Source: an uncultured Alistipes sp.
GTDB taxonomy: Bacteria > Bacteroidota > Bacteroidia > Bacteroidales > Rikenellaceae
Direction of reading: 5' to 3'
DNA: 64,000 bases
Assembly (NCBI GenBank): GCA_947573795.1
Contig: CANPHE010000009.1
Coordinates: 16,008 to 80,007 of the forward strand
Every line of letters starts with the position of its first letter. Position 1 is the first letter of the stretch. Made by a program: the position numbers and the translations under genes. The notes under the pieces were generated by a model, which saw only the letters and a program-made list of their open reading frames with translations, was not told where the DNA came from and made no database searches. Shown piece after piece: positions 40,247 through 48,513 of the stretch.

Positions 40247-40278
40247 CAAATATAATAAACATTTGTTTATTATGCAAA
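40247..40278 (-). promoter_or_regulatory. Consensus promoter with operator palindrome near attR
   Basis: On the minus strand: TTTG (40278-40275), 20 nt, TATATTTG (40254-40247), a perfect consensus match. The spacer is almost filled by the perfect inverted repeat ATAATAAAC-ATTT-GTTTATTAT at 40252-40273, so a repressor bound there would block the polymerase. It drives 40064-40222 and 39623-40015. Confidence 0.8.
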
Positions 40279-40360
40279 TGTTTTGCCAATTATTTTCAAC
40301 GTATTTAATAAAAAGATATGGAAGTGAGCCGATTTGTTTGCATCGAATAGATTATCGACG

Positions 40361-40400
40361 TTGCAAAACTTCTTCAAACATTTCTGCAAAAAACTTGCAA
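40361..40400 (+). repeat. Candidate integrase arm-type repeats, attR side
   Basis: TTGCAAAAC at 40361-40369 and CTGCAAAAAACTTGCAA at 40384-40400 repeat the TTGCAAAA motif found before the integrase gene at 1817-1838. Region 40223-40450 is AT-rich phage-end DNA with no other gene. Confidence 0.4.
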
Positions 40401-40450
40401 TTATTTTATAATAGCAGTTAATATATTGTATATAAATATATTGATTATGC

Positions 40451-40494
40451 CTACGGATCAGAAGGTTACAGGTTTGAGTCCTGTCGGTGTCACT
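40451..40494 (+). repeat. attR: 44-nt prophage attachment repeat
   Basis: Exact copy of 1644-1687, the 3' half of tRNA-Arg plus two bases. It lacks a 5' half and so is not a functional tRNA. Host DNA resumes at 40495. Confidence 0.95.
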
Positions 40495-40504
40495 CTGAAA
40501 ACGA

Positions 40505-40535
40505 AGAGGTTACAAATAATTTGTAACCTCTTTTT
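40505..40535 (+). terminator. Ancestral tRNA-Arg terminator, displaced by the prophage
   Basis: AGAGGTTACAAAT (40505-40517) and ATTTGTAACCTCT (40519-40531) form a perfect 13-bp arm pair around a single A (so the real loop is larger), followed by TTTTT. It lies 11 bases after the attR repeat, at the position where the uninterrupted tRNA-Arg gene would need a terminator. Confidence 0.9.
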
Positions 40536-41230
40536 CATTTCTCCGACCGAAATACACTGCGGCATACATGGCCGGCATCGCACGACCGAACGCCGCATTC
40601 AGGATTCCGTCCCGCCCGGCCTCCTCTTAGGAGGAGATTTTCCAATACATCCGATAAAATTACAGGGTCCCGAGACAAATTTCGCATAAAATCGCGAACA
40701 TTTATCTAAAAAAACAACCGTAAACAAGCCTATTTTTATATTTTAAACAAAATTAAACCCTTAAAATACAATAATTCGGGCTTTTTTGTTTATATTTGCA
40801 AAAGTCGTAGCAATACCATCGCCGGAAAACAGCTCCACGGAATCACGGGATTCCCGGAATGCGACCGGAAAGATGACAGCAATGCCGCTGCGAAACACTA
40901 CCTCCGATAAAAGCGTTACAGGATACTTTATCCATTTGGCGGACTAAAACCATCAGATTCAAACCGGAATCGGTCAAGACAACATTGAAAGCGAATACTT
41001 GCGAGCGGTCTGTTATTCACGTATTCCCCCGACACGAACCAGGATCGGCATCCGAACGGACGCGTGGCAGAATACTTTCGACATACCGATGCCGGAATTT
41101 CTTCAGTTTGTTTTCATTTCTACTACGATAAGGGGCTGAATCGCAGGATAAGCGGAAGCGGATACCCACGTTTTTTATCGCGTAGTCAATCGAAACCCCA
41201 ATTTTAACCGCCTCATCGGGTATCTGAGGC
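40536..41230 (+). promoter_or_regulatory. Upstream region and probable long leader of the SPFH operon
   Basis: Nearly 700 bases without a firm gene. TATATTTG at 40791-40798 fits the -7 consensus but has no clear -33 partner; transcription from it would give a leader of over 420 nt. A 24-codon frame starting MTAMPLRNTT at 40873-40947, preceded by GGAAAG, might be a leader peptide but has only weak support. 40580-40640 holds a GC-rich repeat of the GGAGGAG/CTCCTCC kind. The left half is AT-rich after 40690. Confidence 0.5.
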
Positions 41231-42538
41231 ATGGCCGCAATTATGGCACTGATCGATTGTGCAAGTTGGAAGCCCCGGAGCGACGAGTTCGTTTTCGCCT
41301 ACCGCTTCCCCCAAACGAACCTGAGCACCCACACTCAACTCATCGTCTACGAATCCCAGGAAGCGCTTCTTTTCAGCAAAGGGCGGCTGATGGGCAAATT
41401 CCCTCCGGGCAAACATACGCTGGATACGGAGAACCTGCCGATCCTGCGATCGCTTTTCGGAATTCCGTTCGGCGGAAAAAACCCTTTTACCGCCGAGATA
41501 TGGATCGTGAACAAGCTATATCCCGCAAATCTGAGTTGGGCGGTGCGGAGCATGGCCGTTCACGACGCCGACTATCGCACGATGCTCCCGTTGCAGGCTA
41601 AAGGACAATACGGATTGCAGGTCTCCGATTCGGAAAAATTCCTCCTCAAGGCCGTGGGAACCAAAGAGGTCTTTACGGAATCGGATATGCTGTCGATGGC
41701 TTACGGCGAATTCTCCTCGAAATCCAAAAGCGCGATCGTACAGTTCATGACCGGTCGAAACGTCGGGTTCAAAAGCATATCGGCTCATCTGGATGCCCTG
41801 TCCGAATACATCAAGACGAGTCTGCTCCCCTTCTGGGAGGAGTACGGGCTTACGATGACCAAGTTTTATATCAACGACATATCGATAGATACGAGCACGG
41901 CGGAGGGCCGGAAAATATCCGACGCGCTCGCCAGTCAGGCCTCCATGTCCATCACGGGACACTCCTGGCAGCAGGAACAGATGTTCGACATGGCCAACAA
42001 CGCCGTCGACCAGATCGGAAACGCTTCCGCCGGCAACGGACTCATTGCAGGTCTTATGGCCATGAACATGTTCGGCGGGAACGGAATGGGCGGATTGTCG
42101 TCCGGATTGATGCAAACGCACAACGCCCAACCGACCTTCTCCGGAGCACACGGCGGCACGAGCTCCCCGCAGAACGGCCGCCCCGACGACGGACGGGCGG
42201 GAGTAAAGGAGATTTATTGCGCCAACTGTGCGAAAAAACATCTTACGACGGAACATTTCTGCCCCCATTGCGGAAGCGAATACAATCCCTGCCCGAGGTG
42301 CGAATCCGACAACCCGAAATCGGCCCGTCGCTGCGTCAGCTGCGGAGCCCCGCTGCAACAGCCGGGCGGAGCCGCGACGTGCAAGTCCTGCGGCGCACCG
42401 CTGGCTCCCGGCTCCGCATTCTGTCCGCAATGCGGATCACCCCAGCAGATGGCTCCGACGGGACCCGTCTGTTCGCGCTGCGGAGCCGCGATAGCGCCGA
42501 CCTCGAAATTCTGCCCGAAGTGCGGGCAAAAAGTGTAA
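41231..42538 (+). CDS. SPFH-domain protein with four C-terminal zinc ribbons (YdjI-like)
   Basis: 435 aa. Residues about 15-240 match the SPFH fold of the 'virion core protein'/YdjI group (stomatin-prohibitin relatives), with the start FVFAYRFPQTNLSTHTQLIV and a later AEIWIVNKLYPANLSW segment. A Gly/Met/Asn-rich flexible linker covers about 260-320. Residues about 330-433 carry eight CxxC motifs, i.e. four zinc ribbons in tandem. SPFH proteins form large ring or cage assemblies at membranes; zinc ribbons could bind clients. First gene of a seven-gene rightward operon. Start 41231, or 41243 (second Met). Confidence 0.85.
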   Translation: MAAIMALIDCASWKPRSDEFVFAYRFPQTNLSTHTQLIVYESQEALLFSKGRLMGKFPPGKHTLDTENLPILRSLFGIPFGGKNPFTAEIWIVNKLYPANLSWAVRSMAVHDADYRTMLPLQAKGQYGLQVSDSEKFLLKAVGTKEVFTESDMLSMAYGEFSSKSKSAIVQFMTGRNVGFKSISAHLDALSEYIKTSLLPFWEEYGLTMTKFYINDISIDTSTAEGRKISDALASQASMSITGHSWQQEQMFDMANNAVDQIGNASAGNGLIAGLMAMNMFGGNGMGGLSSGLMQTHNAQPTFSGAHGGTSSPQNGRPDDGRAGVKEIYCANCAKKHLTTEHFCPHCGSEYNPCPRCESDNPKSARRCVSCGAPLQQPGGAATCKSCGAPLAPGSAFCPQCGSPQQMAPTGPVCSRCGAAIAPTSKFCPKCGQKV

Positions 42539-42555
42539 CCTCAACCCGGACTACC

Positions 42556-43254
42556 ATGAATGCCAAAACATTTTTCAGCATCGCGACCATCCTTTTGGGA
42601 TACGGTCTCATCATCGGCGGCTTCACCCTTTTCGGGAAATCGCTGGAGAACGAGATAAAGATACTCGATATCGTCGTATCGTGCCTCCTCTTCACCACGA
42701 CCGTCCGATTCTACTTTTTTCCGTGGATCGACACGACGAATGCCGCCCACAAAGAGGCCGGCACGCTGGGAATCCGGTTCTTCGTGATGACCGGATGCAG
42801 TATGCTCGCTCTCGGAATCATGGTCTACGGAATCGTCTGTCGGGCGGCGTTCGAATACCAACTGCTGGGGCAAACGGCCGTTTTATTCCTGGCCCTGACC
42901 GGTTACGTCTCGATGCTTCATTCCGGGGAGAAGGTGCAGCGGATCCACAAGCAGGAACAACTCGCCGTGCAAGGAAAAATCGCGCTGCAATCCGCTATGG
43001 ACGATCTCATGGACGACGCGGCACGCCTCGAAAACCTGGCCCCCTCGCTGCGGAACAGGCTGGAGCGCATCCGGGAATCAGTGCGGTTCATCACCCCCTC
43101 GACGAACCCGGAGGCATGCGACCTCGAATCCCGATGCTGCCGAACGATCGAAGATTTGAAAGTCAGCCTGCGAAACACCTCCCTGAACCGGGACCGGATC
43201 GCGGAAGAGGTCGAGTGCCTCGAAAGATCGCTAACGAGAAGAAAAAAATACTAA
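42556..43254 (+). CDS. Four-helix membrane protein with cytoplasmic helical tail
   Basis: 232 aa from MNAKTFFSIATIL at 42556, 17 bases after the SPFH stop. Membrane helices lie at about 5-25, 33-51, 68-90 and 96-115. The C-terminal 110 residues are helical with AMDDLMDDAARLENLAPSL and ECLERSLTRRKKY, suited to binding another coiled coil. Nothing is recognised by family. Probably the membrane anchor for the neighbouring proteins. Confidence 0.78.
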   Translation: MNAKTFFSIATILLGYGLIIGGFTLFGKSLENEIKILDIVVSCLLFTTTVRFYFFPWIDTTNAAHKEAGTLGIRFFVMTGCSMLALGIMVYGIVCRAAFEYQLLGQTAVLFLALTGYVSMLHSGEKVQRIHKQEQLAVQGKIALQSAMDDLMDDAARLENLAPSLRNRLERIRESVRFITPSTNPEACDLESRCCRTIEDLKVSLRNTSLNRDRIAEEVECLERSLTRRKKY

Positions 43255-43272
43255 TTCCTAACTCTTTTACCT

Positions 43273-45384
43273 ATGGCTACAACCGGAAAAATCTTCAGCG
43301 ATTCGAGCAACATCTACCAAGACCAGGCTCGGCTGTTATTCAATTACTACGAAAAGGCCGCGGAACGCGTCGTCCGTCAGGAAGAAGCGATCGAGCAGCA
43401 AATCCGCGATCTGGAGAAAGACCTTCGCCAGGTAGAGCTCAAAAAGAGCGACATTTGGAAATGGTGGTTTACGATCATCGCGTTCTGGATGTACTTCGTA
43501 CGCCGCAACGAATACGACAAACAGATCGGAGCAATCCATAAAAAGATCGCGGCCAAAAAGAAAGAGCACAGCGAAATCTTCAGAGACTACAAGGTTACCA
43601 AGATGGGCGTCGCCTACGTCCCCGTAGCCCAGCAAATGGCCTACGAGGACAAATGTTTCGTGGTCGACTACACGGGAAACGTTCCGAATTCGCGCGTGAG
43701 TCTGCAAATGTCGCGTCAGAACGACCTGCTCGTGGAAACGATGTCGCAGATGGAGAAACTGACCGCGGAGGCTCCCATCGTCGAAACCTCCGACGAGCCG
43801 GAAAGCATCGACACCAACGACTATTCGCTCTCCATTCAGGAGATCAATCAAAGCGATTACGTCGGCAAACTGGACCGGTCGCTGCGCACGATATCGTTCT
43901 GCATGAACGACACGGAGGTCAAGTCCGTGGACCTGCCCCTGGTCGCCGACAACAGCGAGTATCTGAAATTCCTGGAGGAATTCTCGACGAACGATTCCGG
44001 CAATCATCCCGTCGTCAAAGTCTTCGACGACAAACGCTACGACAGCGAGATCGATGATTTCTGCCGCTTGAACAAGCTCAAGGACTCCCTGTCGAACGAC
44101 ACCGAGCAATTCGAAGACGTCCTGAAACACCTCATGCATACGATGGCGATGTCGGTCCAGACGATTTCGGCGATGAAACTGGCCTCGACCGACAAGGTGG
44201 TCAACGAATCCAACGACCTGCTGTTCAGAATACTCAAAGCCCCCTACAACCACTATTCGCCCCTGCTGGAGGCCGAGGAAATCCGAAGAATCCGCAACGA
44301 ACGCTTCGACTATTCCGACTCCATCCAGGGTTACGAACCGTTCCAGCTGCGCGAAAGCTCGCGCGTGCGTTACAATCTTTTCGCCGACGAATGGACGGCC
44401 GAGGACAACAGCAACGCGAGCGTACCGTTCGGCGTTCATCAGATATACGAGGAGATCGTCGCGCCCATGGTTCAGCGTTTGATGATGGAAAATCGCGTGG
44501 AGCGCATCCGCATTTACGGACAGATCCACGATCAGAAACTCAGCTATCTGAACAAATGGCACCAGGACGTCGACGCTTTCTACCGCTCCAATCACGCCGA
44601 AAGCGCGGACATCATCAACAACATGCAGCAAACCCTGAGCGAGTACGTCGAGGCATACAATACGCTCGCCCAGTTGCAGAAGACGCTCGACAGCATGGGC
44701 GAAGAGGGCGCTACGCTCGACAATACGGTCGTGGCCAAACAGGAAAACACGGCGGAATCGCTGGCCGCCTTCGAAATGCAAGCTCAGGAGTTCAAGAAGG
44801 TCCAGGAGGAATTCAGCGACTACATGGACCGTCTCCAGGAGGATATCGCGCTCAAGGCGGAGAAGTTCGGCCACGTGGAATTCTACGACGCCCGTCTGCA
44901 AGACGGTTATTCGAACTCGATGGCCGTGGCGGCCAGCGAGGTCCAGAATCTCGACGAGCGCCGCAAACCGCTGGCAGTGACGAATCCGTTGCTCGCCAAG
45001 GAATCCGTCCTGCTCCCCGAACCGAATGTCGAGGAAGTTACCTACGAACATCTCTCGCTCAATCTCCCGTCGATCGCCGTAAATGCGTTGGATGCCGTCA
45101 GCCGCATCGCCGTGGAATCGCAGGCCGCAGAGGATGAAATCCCCGACCTTCCCGAGGACGACGAAGACGAAGTCCCCGATCTACCCGAGGATGACGAGGA
45201 ATGCCCCGATCTGCCCGACGACGAAGCGTGCGAGGAGGATGACGAGGAGTACGAAGACGAGGAAGACTGCGAAGACGAGGAAGATGACGAGGAGTATGAC
45301 GATGAGGAAGACTACGAAGACGATGAAGACGAAATCCCCGACCTTCCCGAAGACGACGAGGACGATAAGAAAGACAACGAATAA
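43273..45384 (+). CDS. Large coiled-coil protein with repetitive acidic tail
   Basis: 703 aa. Residues about 15-120 hold a coiled coil interrupted by a hydrophobic patch (WKWWFTIIAFWMYFV, 58-75). Residues 120-610 are mostly helical with no known motif. From about 620 the protein becomes extremely acidic, with the unit xPDLPxDDE repeated four times (IPDLPEDDED, VPDLPEDDEE, CPDLPDDEAC, IPDLPEDDED) between poly-D/E/Y segments. Such tails bind basic proteins, metal ions or RNA-binding surfaces. Eighteen bases after the membrane gene. No homologue recognised. Confidence 0.78.
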   Translation: MATTGKIFSDSSNIYQDQARLLFNYYEKAAERVVRQEEAIEQQIRDLEKDLRQVELKKSDIWKWWFTIIAFWMYFVRRNEYDKQIGAIHKKIAAKKKEHSEIFRDYKVTKMGVAYVPVAQQMAYEDKCFVVDYTGNVPNSRVSLQMSRQNDLLVETMSQMEKLTAEAPIVETSDEPESIDTNDYSLSIQEINQSDYVGKLDRSLRTISFCMNDTEVKSVDLPLVADNSEYLKFLEEFSTNDSGNHPVVKVFDDKRYDSEIDDFCRLNKLKDSLSNDTEQFEDVLKHLMHTMAMSVQTISAMKLASTDKVVNESNDLLFRILKAPYNHYSPLLEAEEIRRIRNERFDYSDSIQGYEPFQLRESSRVRYNLFADEWTAEDNSNASVPFGVHQIYEEIVAPMVQRLMMENRVERIRIYGQIHDQKLSYLNKWHQDVDAFYRSNHAESADIINNMQQTLSEYVEAYNTLAQLQKTLDSMGEEGATLDNTVVAKQENTAESLAAFEMQAQEFKKVQEEFSDYMDRLQEDIALKAEKFGHVEFYDARLQDGYSNSMAVAASEVQNLDERRKPLAVTNPLLAKESVLLPEPNVEEVTYEHLSLNLPSIAVNALDAVSRIAVESQAAEDEIPDLPEDDEDEVPDLPEDDEECPDLPDDEACEEDDEEYEDEEDCEDEEDDEEYDDEEDYEDDEDEIPDLPEDDEDDKKDNE

Positions 45385-45404
45385 TCGATAGGAGATACAA
45401 GACT

Positions 45405-46313
45405 ATGGCAACATTAATTCCATGTTCGGTCGACACGACTCCTATGGCTGCCGAGATGCAGAGCGTATCGAATCACGTCAAGGGAACGACCGCCGCGGTC
45501 GTAACCATGCAGAGCGCAGTCATTGCCGCCGAAAACAACAGTGCGAACAAGGTTTGCAGCAATGTAAACCGCGGATTCTTCACCCTGATGCGTTCGCAGA
45601 TTTCTCAGAAGATCGCGAACAAACACAGCCGGGTAGAGGCGCTGATCATGCAGCTGGGCCAACAAAAACGCCGGTTATTGGGCATCAAGTCCAATATGGA
45701 GCGGGAATACGGGCGCATCGCGGAGAGATACCTCAAAATCTTTACGAGCATCAACAAAGAGCTGGAAACGCGAATCCGCCAAATCGACCAACCCGTATTC
45801 GAACTGGTCAACAAGCACATGATGACCTCCTCCAACCGGATGAACGCCCTGACGGCATGGGGCACGACTTCGCAGACGGAAGGATTGACGCAAGGTCAAC
45901 GGATCCTCGTCTCGAAGATGAAGCGCAACGCGCAGATCGCATTGGAGCAATCCACGGAGTTTCTTTCCCAGATCGGAGAGCAACGCGTGCTGGCCGGCAA
46001 GGTGCTCATCTCCAATCCGGAGGGAAACGAAGATAAAAGCTGCCGGATTCCGGTGGTGATCTGCGAAACGATCAGCGATCCGGCCGGTATTCCCCGGACC
46101 GAAATCGCCGTTTCCGACAAACTGCCCGAGATCAATGTTTCCCAGATCGACAACACGATTCGCGGGGAGGAAAACATGCCTTGGGTGCGAGAGCCGGTAT
46201 CGCCCTTCGTTTCGGAAGAATTCTCGCGCATCGTCGAATCATCCGACGCCTCTTCGAGGGTCAAGGAGATGATCCGAAAGATGTATACGTCCTCCAATTT
46301 CGAAATACTATAA
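45405..46313 (+). CDS. Coiled-coil protein, paralogue A
   Basis: 302 aa. Starts with a short beta segment (IPCSVDTTPM), then a long antiparallel-like coiled coil (residues 20-175) including IFTSINKELETRIRQIDQPV. The motifs IFxxxNxELxxRIxxxDQPVFxxV and VDTTP are shared with the next gene, so the two are duplicates. It ends in a helical tail SSRVKEMIRKMY, also shared. Likely a structural partner forming heteromers with paralogue B. Twenty bases follow the acidic protein. Confidence 0.78.
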   Translation: MATLIPCSVDTTPMAAEMQSVSNHVKGTTAAVVTMQSAVIAAENNSANKVCSNVNRGFFTLMRSQISQKIANKHSRVEALIMQLGQQKRRLLGIKSNMEREYGRIAERYLKIFTSINKELETRIRQIDQPVFELVNKHMMTSSNRMNALTAWGTTSQTEGLTQGQRILVSKMKRNAQIALEQSTEFLSQIGEQRVLAGKVLISNPEGNEDKSCRIPVVICETISDPAGIPRTEIAVSDKLPEINVSQIDNTIRGEENMPWVREPVSPFVSEEFSRIVESSDASSRVKEMIRKMYTSSNFEIL

Positions 46314-46322
46314 TACCGCATT

Positions 46323-47348
46323 ATGAGTTATAGTAGAAGATTCACCAGAAGGGTCGCGGTTCCGTACAGCGGTTCCAAGACCGTGAGTTATCCGGCGTCC
46401 CAGCACGGAGGCTCCGTAACCGTCAATTACAGCGGCACCGCCTACGAAGACGTGGAGGTGGATATCCATGTCGACACCACGCCTTTCGACGCGAGCGTGG
46501 CGAACTGCAACAGCCATGTCAACGGCCTGACCGCAAGCGTCGGAGCCATGAACGCCGCACAATGCGTCGCGATCGCGAAAAATGCGGACAAAATATCCCA
46601 AACGATCATCGACGGCTTCTTCCACACGATCCGGACGGATATCTCCACGCAAAAAGCCGAATTGGAGCAAGCCATCGAGGCGCGCCTCTCCCTGCTGAAC
46701 CAGCAGGCGGCCTCCCTGCGTCAGAAACAAAAGACGATGGCGGAAGATTACGCCCGGACGACCGCGAGGTATCAGAAAATCTTCTCGGATTTGAACAACG
46801 AGTTATCGATCCGCATCCACGAAGTCGATCAACCGGTTTTCAATTTCGTCAAGGAGATCGATTGCCAAAGCGACAGAATGCTCCATACGGATATGGTACA
46901 GTCGGTCGTGACCATGAGCAAGGAAAGCAGCATCCTTCAGGCCCGGATCAGCGCGGCGAACGTGAAACATCATGCGCTGGAGGCCATGAACCAGGCACAA
47001 CGTTTCCTGATCTCCAAAGCCACGTCGGAACGCACGATTCAGGATACCTGCATCGACGGAACGGGCGACGACCGCTATCTCGTACCGGTATGTTACCTAC
47101 GTACGGAATCCGAGCAGCGGCACGTCGAACGGAAGTGCGTTTTTCCGGACTACTACGCTTCGAAAAACGACGGCCTCGAGGAAAAGCTCTGCGCCTCGCT
47201 CGAAAATGCGGATTTGGGAACGGCCTCCGTCAGCGAAAACGAGCAGCTAAAATCGTACGTACAGTCCGAAATCGCTCGCAACGTCACCGGAGAAGACAAT
47301 CATTCGGCCCGGATCCGCGCCATGATCCACAAAATGTTAAACCAGTAA
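46323..47348 (+). CDS. Coiled-coil protein, paralogue B
   Basis: 341 aa. The first 40 residues are Ser/Arg/Tyr-rich and probably flexible (YSRRFTRRVAVPYSGSK), then EVDIHVDTTPFD begins the region matching paralogue A: VDTTP, a coiled coil with IFSDLNNELSIRIHEVDQPV, and an ending IRAMIHKMLNQ parallel to A. A Cys-containing central insert (LVPVCYLRTESEQR) is not shared. Nine bases separate it from A. Confidence 0.78.
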   Translation: MSYSRRFTRRVAVPYSGSKTVSYPASQHGGSVTVNYSGTAYEDVEVDIHVDTTPFDASVANCNSHVNGLTASVGAMNAAQCVAIAKNADKISQTIIDGFFHTIRTDISTQKAELEQAIEARLSLLNQQAASLRQKQKTMAEDYARTTARYQKIFSDLNNELSIRIHEVDQPVFNFVKEIDCQSDRMLHTDMVQSVVTMSKESSILQARISAANVKHHALEAMNQAQRFLISKATSERTIQDTCIDGTGDDRYLVPVCYLRTESEQRHVERKCVFPDYYASKNDGLEEKLCASLENADLGTASVSENEQLKSYVQSEIARNVTGEDNHSARIRAMIHKMLNQ

Positions 47349-47358
47349 TCTCAAAATC

Positions 47359-48330
47359 ATGAATCAGCTTAAAGAGGTCCATATTACGGACACGAATCTC
47401 CGTTTGGACAACAATATAGTAAAAGGCGGCATCCTGCCCAATAAGATTTCCGAACTCTCCCGAACGGTCAACGTCGTCGGAGAAACAATCATCGAAGGTC
47501 CGCTCTATGCCAGCAAACTGACGATCGAGGCGGCACCGCTCGAGATCAAAGGGGCGGTTTTCATCCAGCGGGAACTGTATATCAACAACGACGTAACCGG
47601 AGACGTGACGTTCCGCAAGGCGGTAGGGTCGGCCTCTTCGATAGTCACCAGAGCGCTCAAATGCAATACCACGTTCTGCTCCGACGTCAACGCCAAGAGC
47701 ATCACCTTGTGCAATGCGTTCGTTTCGGGAAGCATTTACGGCGACGAGATCATCCTGGAAAACTGCGTGGTGATCGGAGGAGTCTTCGCAACGCAGTCCC
47801 TTTCCATCAAGGATTGCGTCGTCGGGACATTCATATCGCCGTTCGTGGAACTGGACGGCCATGTGAATTTGCTGCTCCCGTCCGTGTTCAGCGTCGAACG
47901 CGTCAACTACACGAAGACGACCCGTCTCTATTCGCTGGCTCTGGCGGACCTCGGATCGCTTTACCGCCACCAGGAGGAGCGTGCGGAGAGCGGCCGGATC
48001 GAAATCAACCTGGCCTCCGACGATTTGCGCACCACCCTGACGGACAACGGCCAACAGCGTTCGCTGCACAGTTACAGCGTCATCGGCAAGGTTCTGGCGG
48101 CCGATCTGATCGACACGGACAAATTCCAGAACCATTTCCTGCTCACGGCGGCCGCGTTGGGACCCCAATTGCTCAAGACCTACGATCTGGGGACGGACAA
48201 GGACGGGAGCCCGGCGCTCCTGACGACGGAACGCATCCGGGCCTTCTTCTTCGACATATTGTTCGGCAAAACGAAGGTCAAGGACCTCGACGGCTCCTTC
48301 AACATCGAGCAATTCGCCAGAACGATGTAA
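47359..48330 (+). CDS. Beta-helix-like polymer-forming protein (bactofilin-like pattern)
   Basis: 323 aa. Residues about 20-160 show strand repeats at 18-20 residue intervals (KGGILPNKISELSRTVNVVG, EGPLYASKLTIE, GAVFIQRELYINND, DVTFRKAVGS and ENCVVIGGVFATQSLSIKD), as in bactofilins and other right-handed beta helices. The C-terminal half is helical. Bactofilins polymerise into cytoplasmic scaffolds near membranes. Ten bases after paralogue B. Call is by pattern, not by firm family match. Confidence 0.65.
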   Translation: MNQLKEVHITDTNLRLDNNIVKGGILPNKISELSRTVNVVGETIIEGPLYASKLTIEAAPLEIKGAVFIQRELYINNDVTGDVTFRKAVGSASSIVTRALKCNTTFCSDVNAKSITLCNAFVSGSIYGDEIILENCVVIGGVFATQSLSIKDCVVGTFISPFVELDGHVNLLLPSVFSVERVNYTKTTRLYSLALADLGSLYRHQEERAESGRIEINLASDDLRTTLTDNGQQRSLHSYSVIGKVLAADLIDTDKFQNHFLLTAAALGPQLLKTYDLGTDKDGSPALLTTERIRAFFFDILFGKTKVKDLDGSFNIEQFARTM

Positions 48331-48420
48331 TTCCAGGGCGGGGCATCCCGGCACTTCGTCGGTTCATCGCATCCGATTCCGCACGGAACGACAGATGCGG
48401 CAGACCGTATCCACACCGTT

Positions 48421-48457
48421 TCTCCCGAAACCCTGTCTTAAACGGGGTTTCGGGAGA
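48421..48457 (+). other. Stable hairpin within the SPFH operon
   Basis: Perfect 13-bp arms TCTCCCGAAACCC (48421-48433) and GGGTTTCGGGAGA (48445-48457) with an 11-base loop, in the 183-base gap between the beta-helix and GYF genes. No T-run follows, so it looks like an RNA processing or partial-attenuation element that would lower expression of the last gene. Confidence 0.6.
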
Positions 48458-48513
48458 AACCGGCCGAGGAGGAACCCGCCCGCATAAAATCGCACCCAAT
48501 CGCTTATCGGCAT

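Larger units (their letters stand above)
1644..40494. mobile_element. Integrated HK97-type siphophage prophage
   Basis: Bounded by a perfect 44-nt direct repeat derived from the tRNA-Arg 3' half (1644-1687 and 40451-40494). The contents cover every phage module: integrase, terminase pair, HK97-fold portal, protease and capsid, connector proteins, tail tube, tail chaperones, tape measure, fibres, lysis genes, early DNA-metabolism genes and an XRE repressor. Late and early genes run leftward, while lysogeny genes run rightward. At about 38.9 kb with no broken structural gene, it looks intact. The tail set without contractile sheath genes suggests siphovirus morphology. Confidence 0.95.

Noticed and set aside
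1640..40600. CRISPR arrays or large repeat arrays
   Set aside because: No regularly spaced short repeats were seen anywhere in the window; repeated short motifs are either att/arm sites or leader elements.
41017..41232. 71-codon minus-strand frame upstream of the SPFH gene
   Set aside because: No family resemblance, no promoter, opposite to the operon; more likely leader DNA.
43336..45051. 571-codon minus-strand frame opposite the 703-aa coiled-coil gene
   Set aside because: Shadow caused by Glu/Asp-rich codons on the other strand; no initiation context and it conflicts with operon direction.
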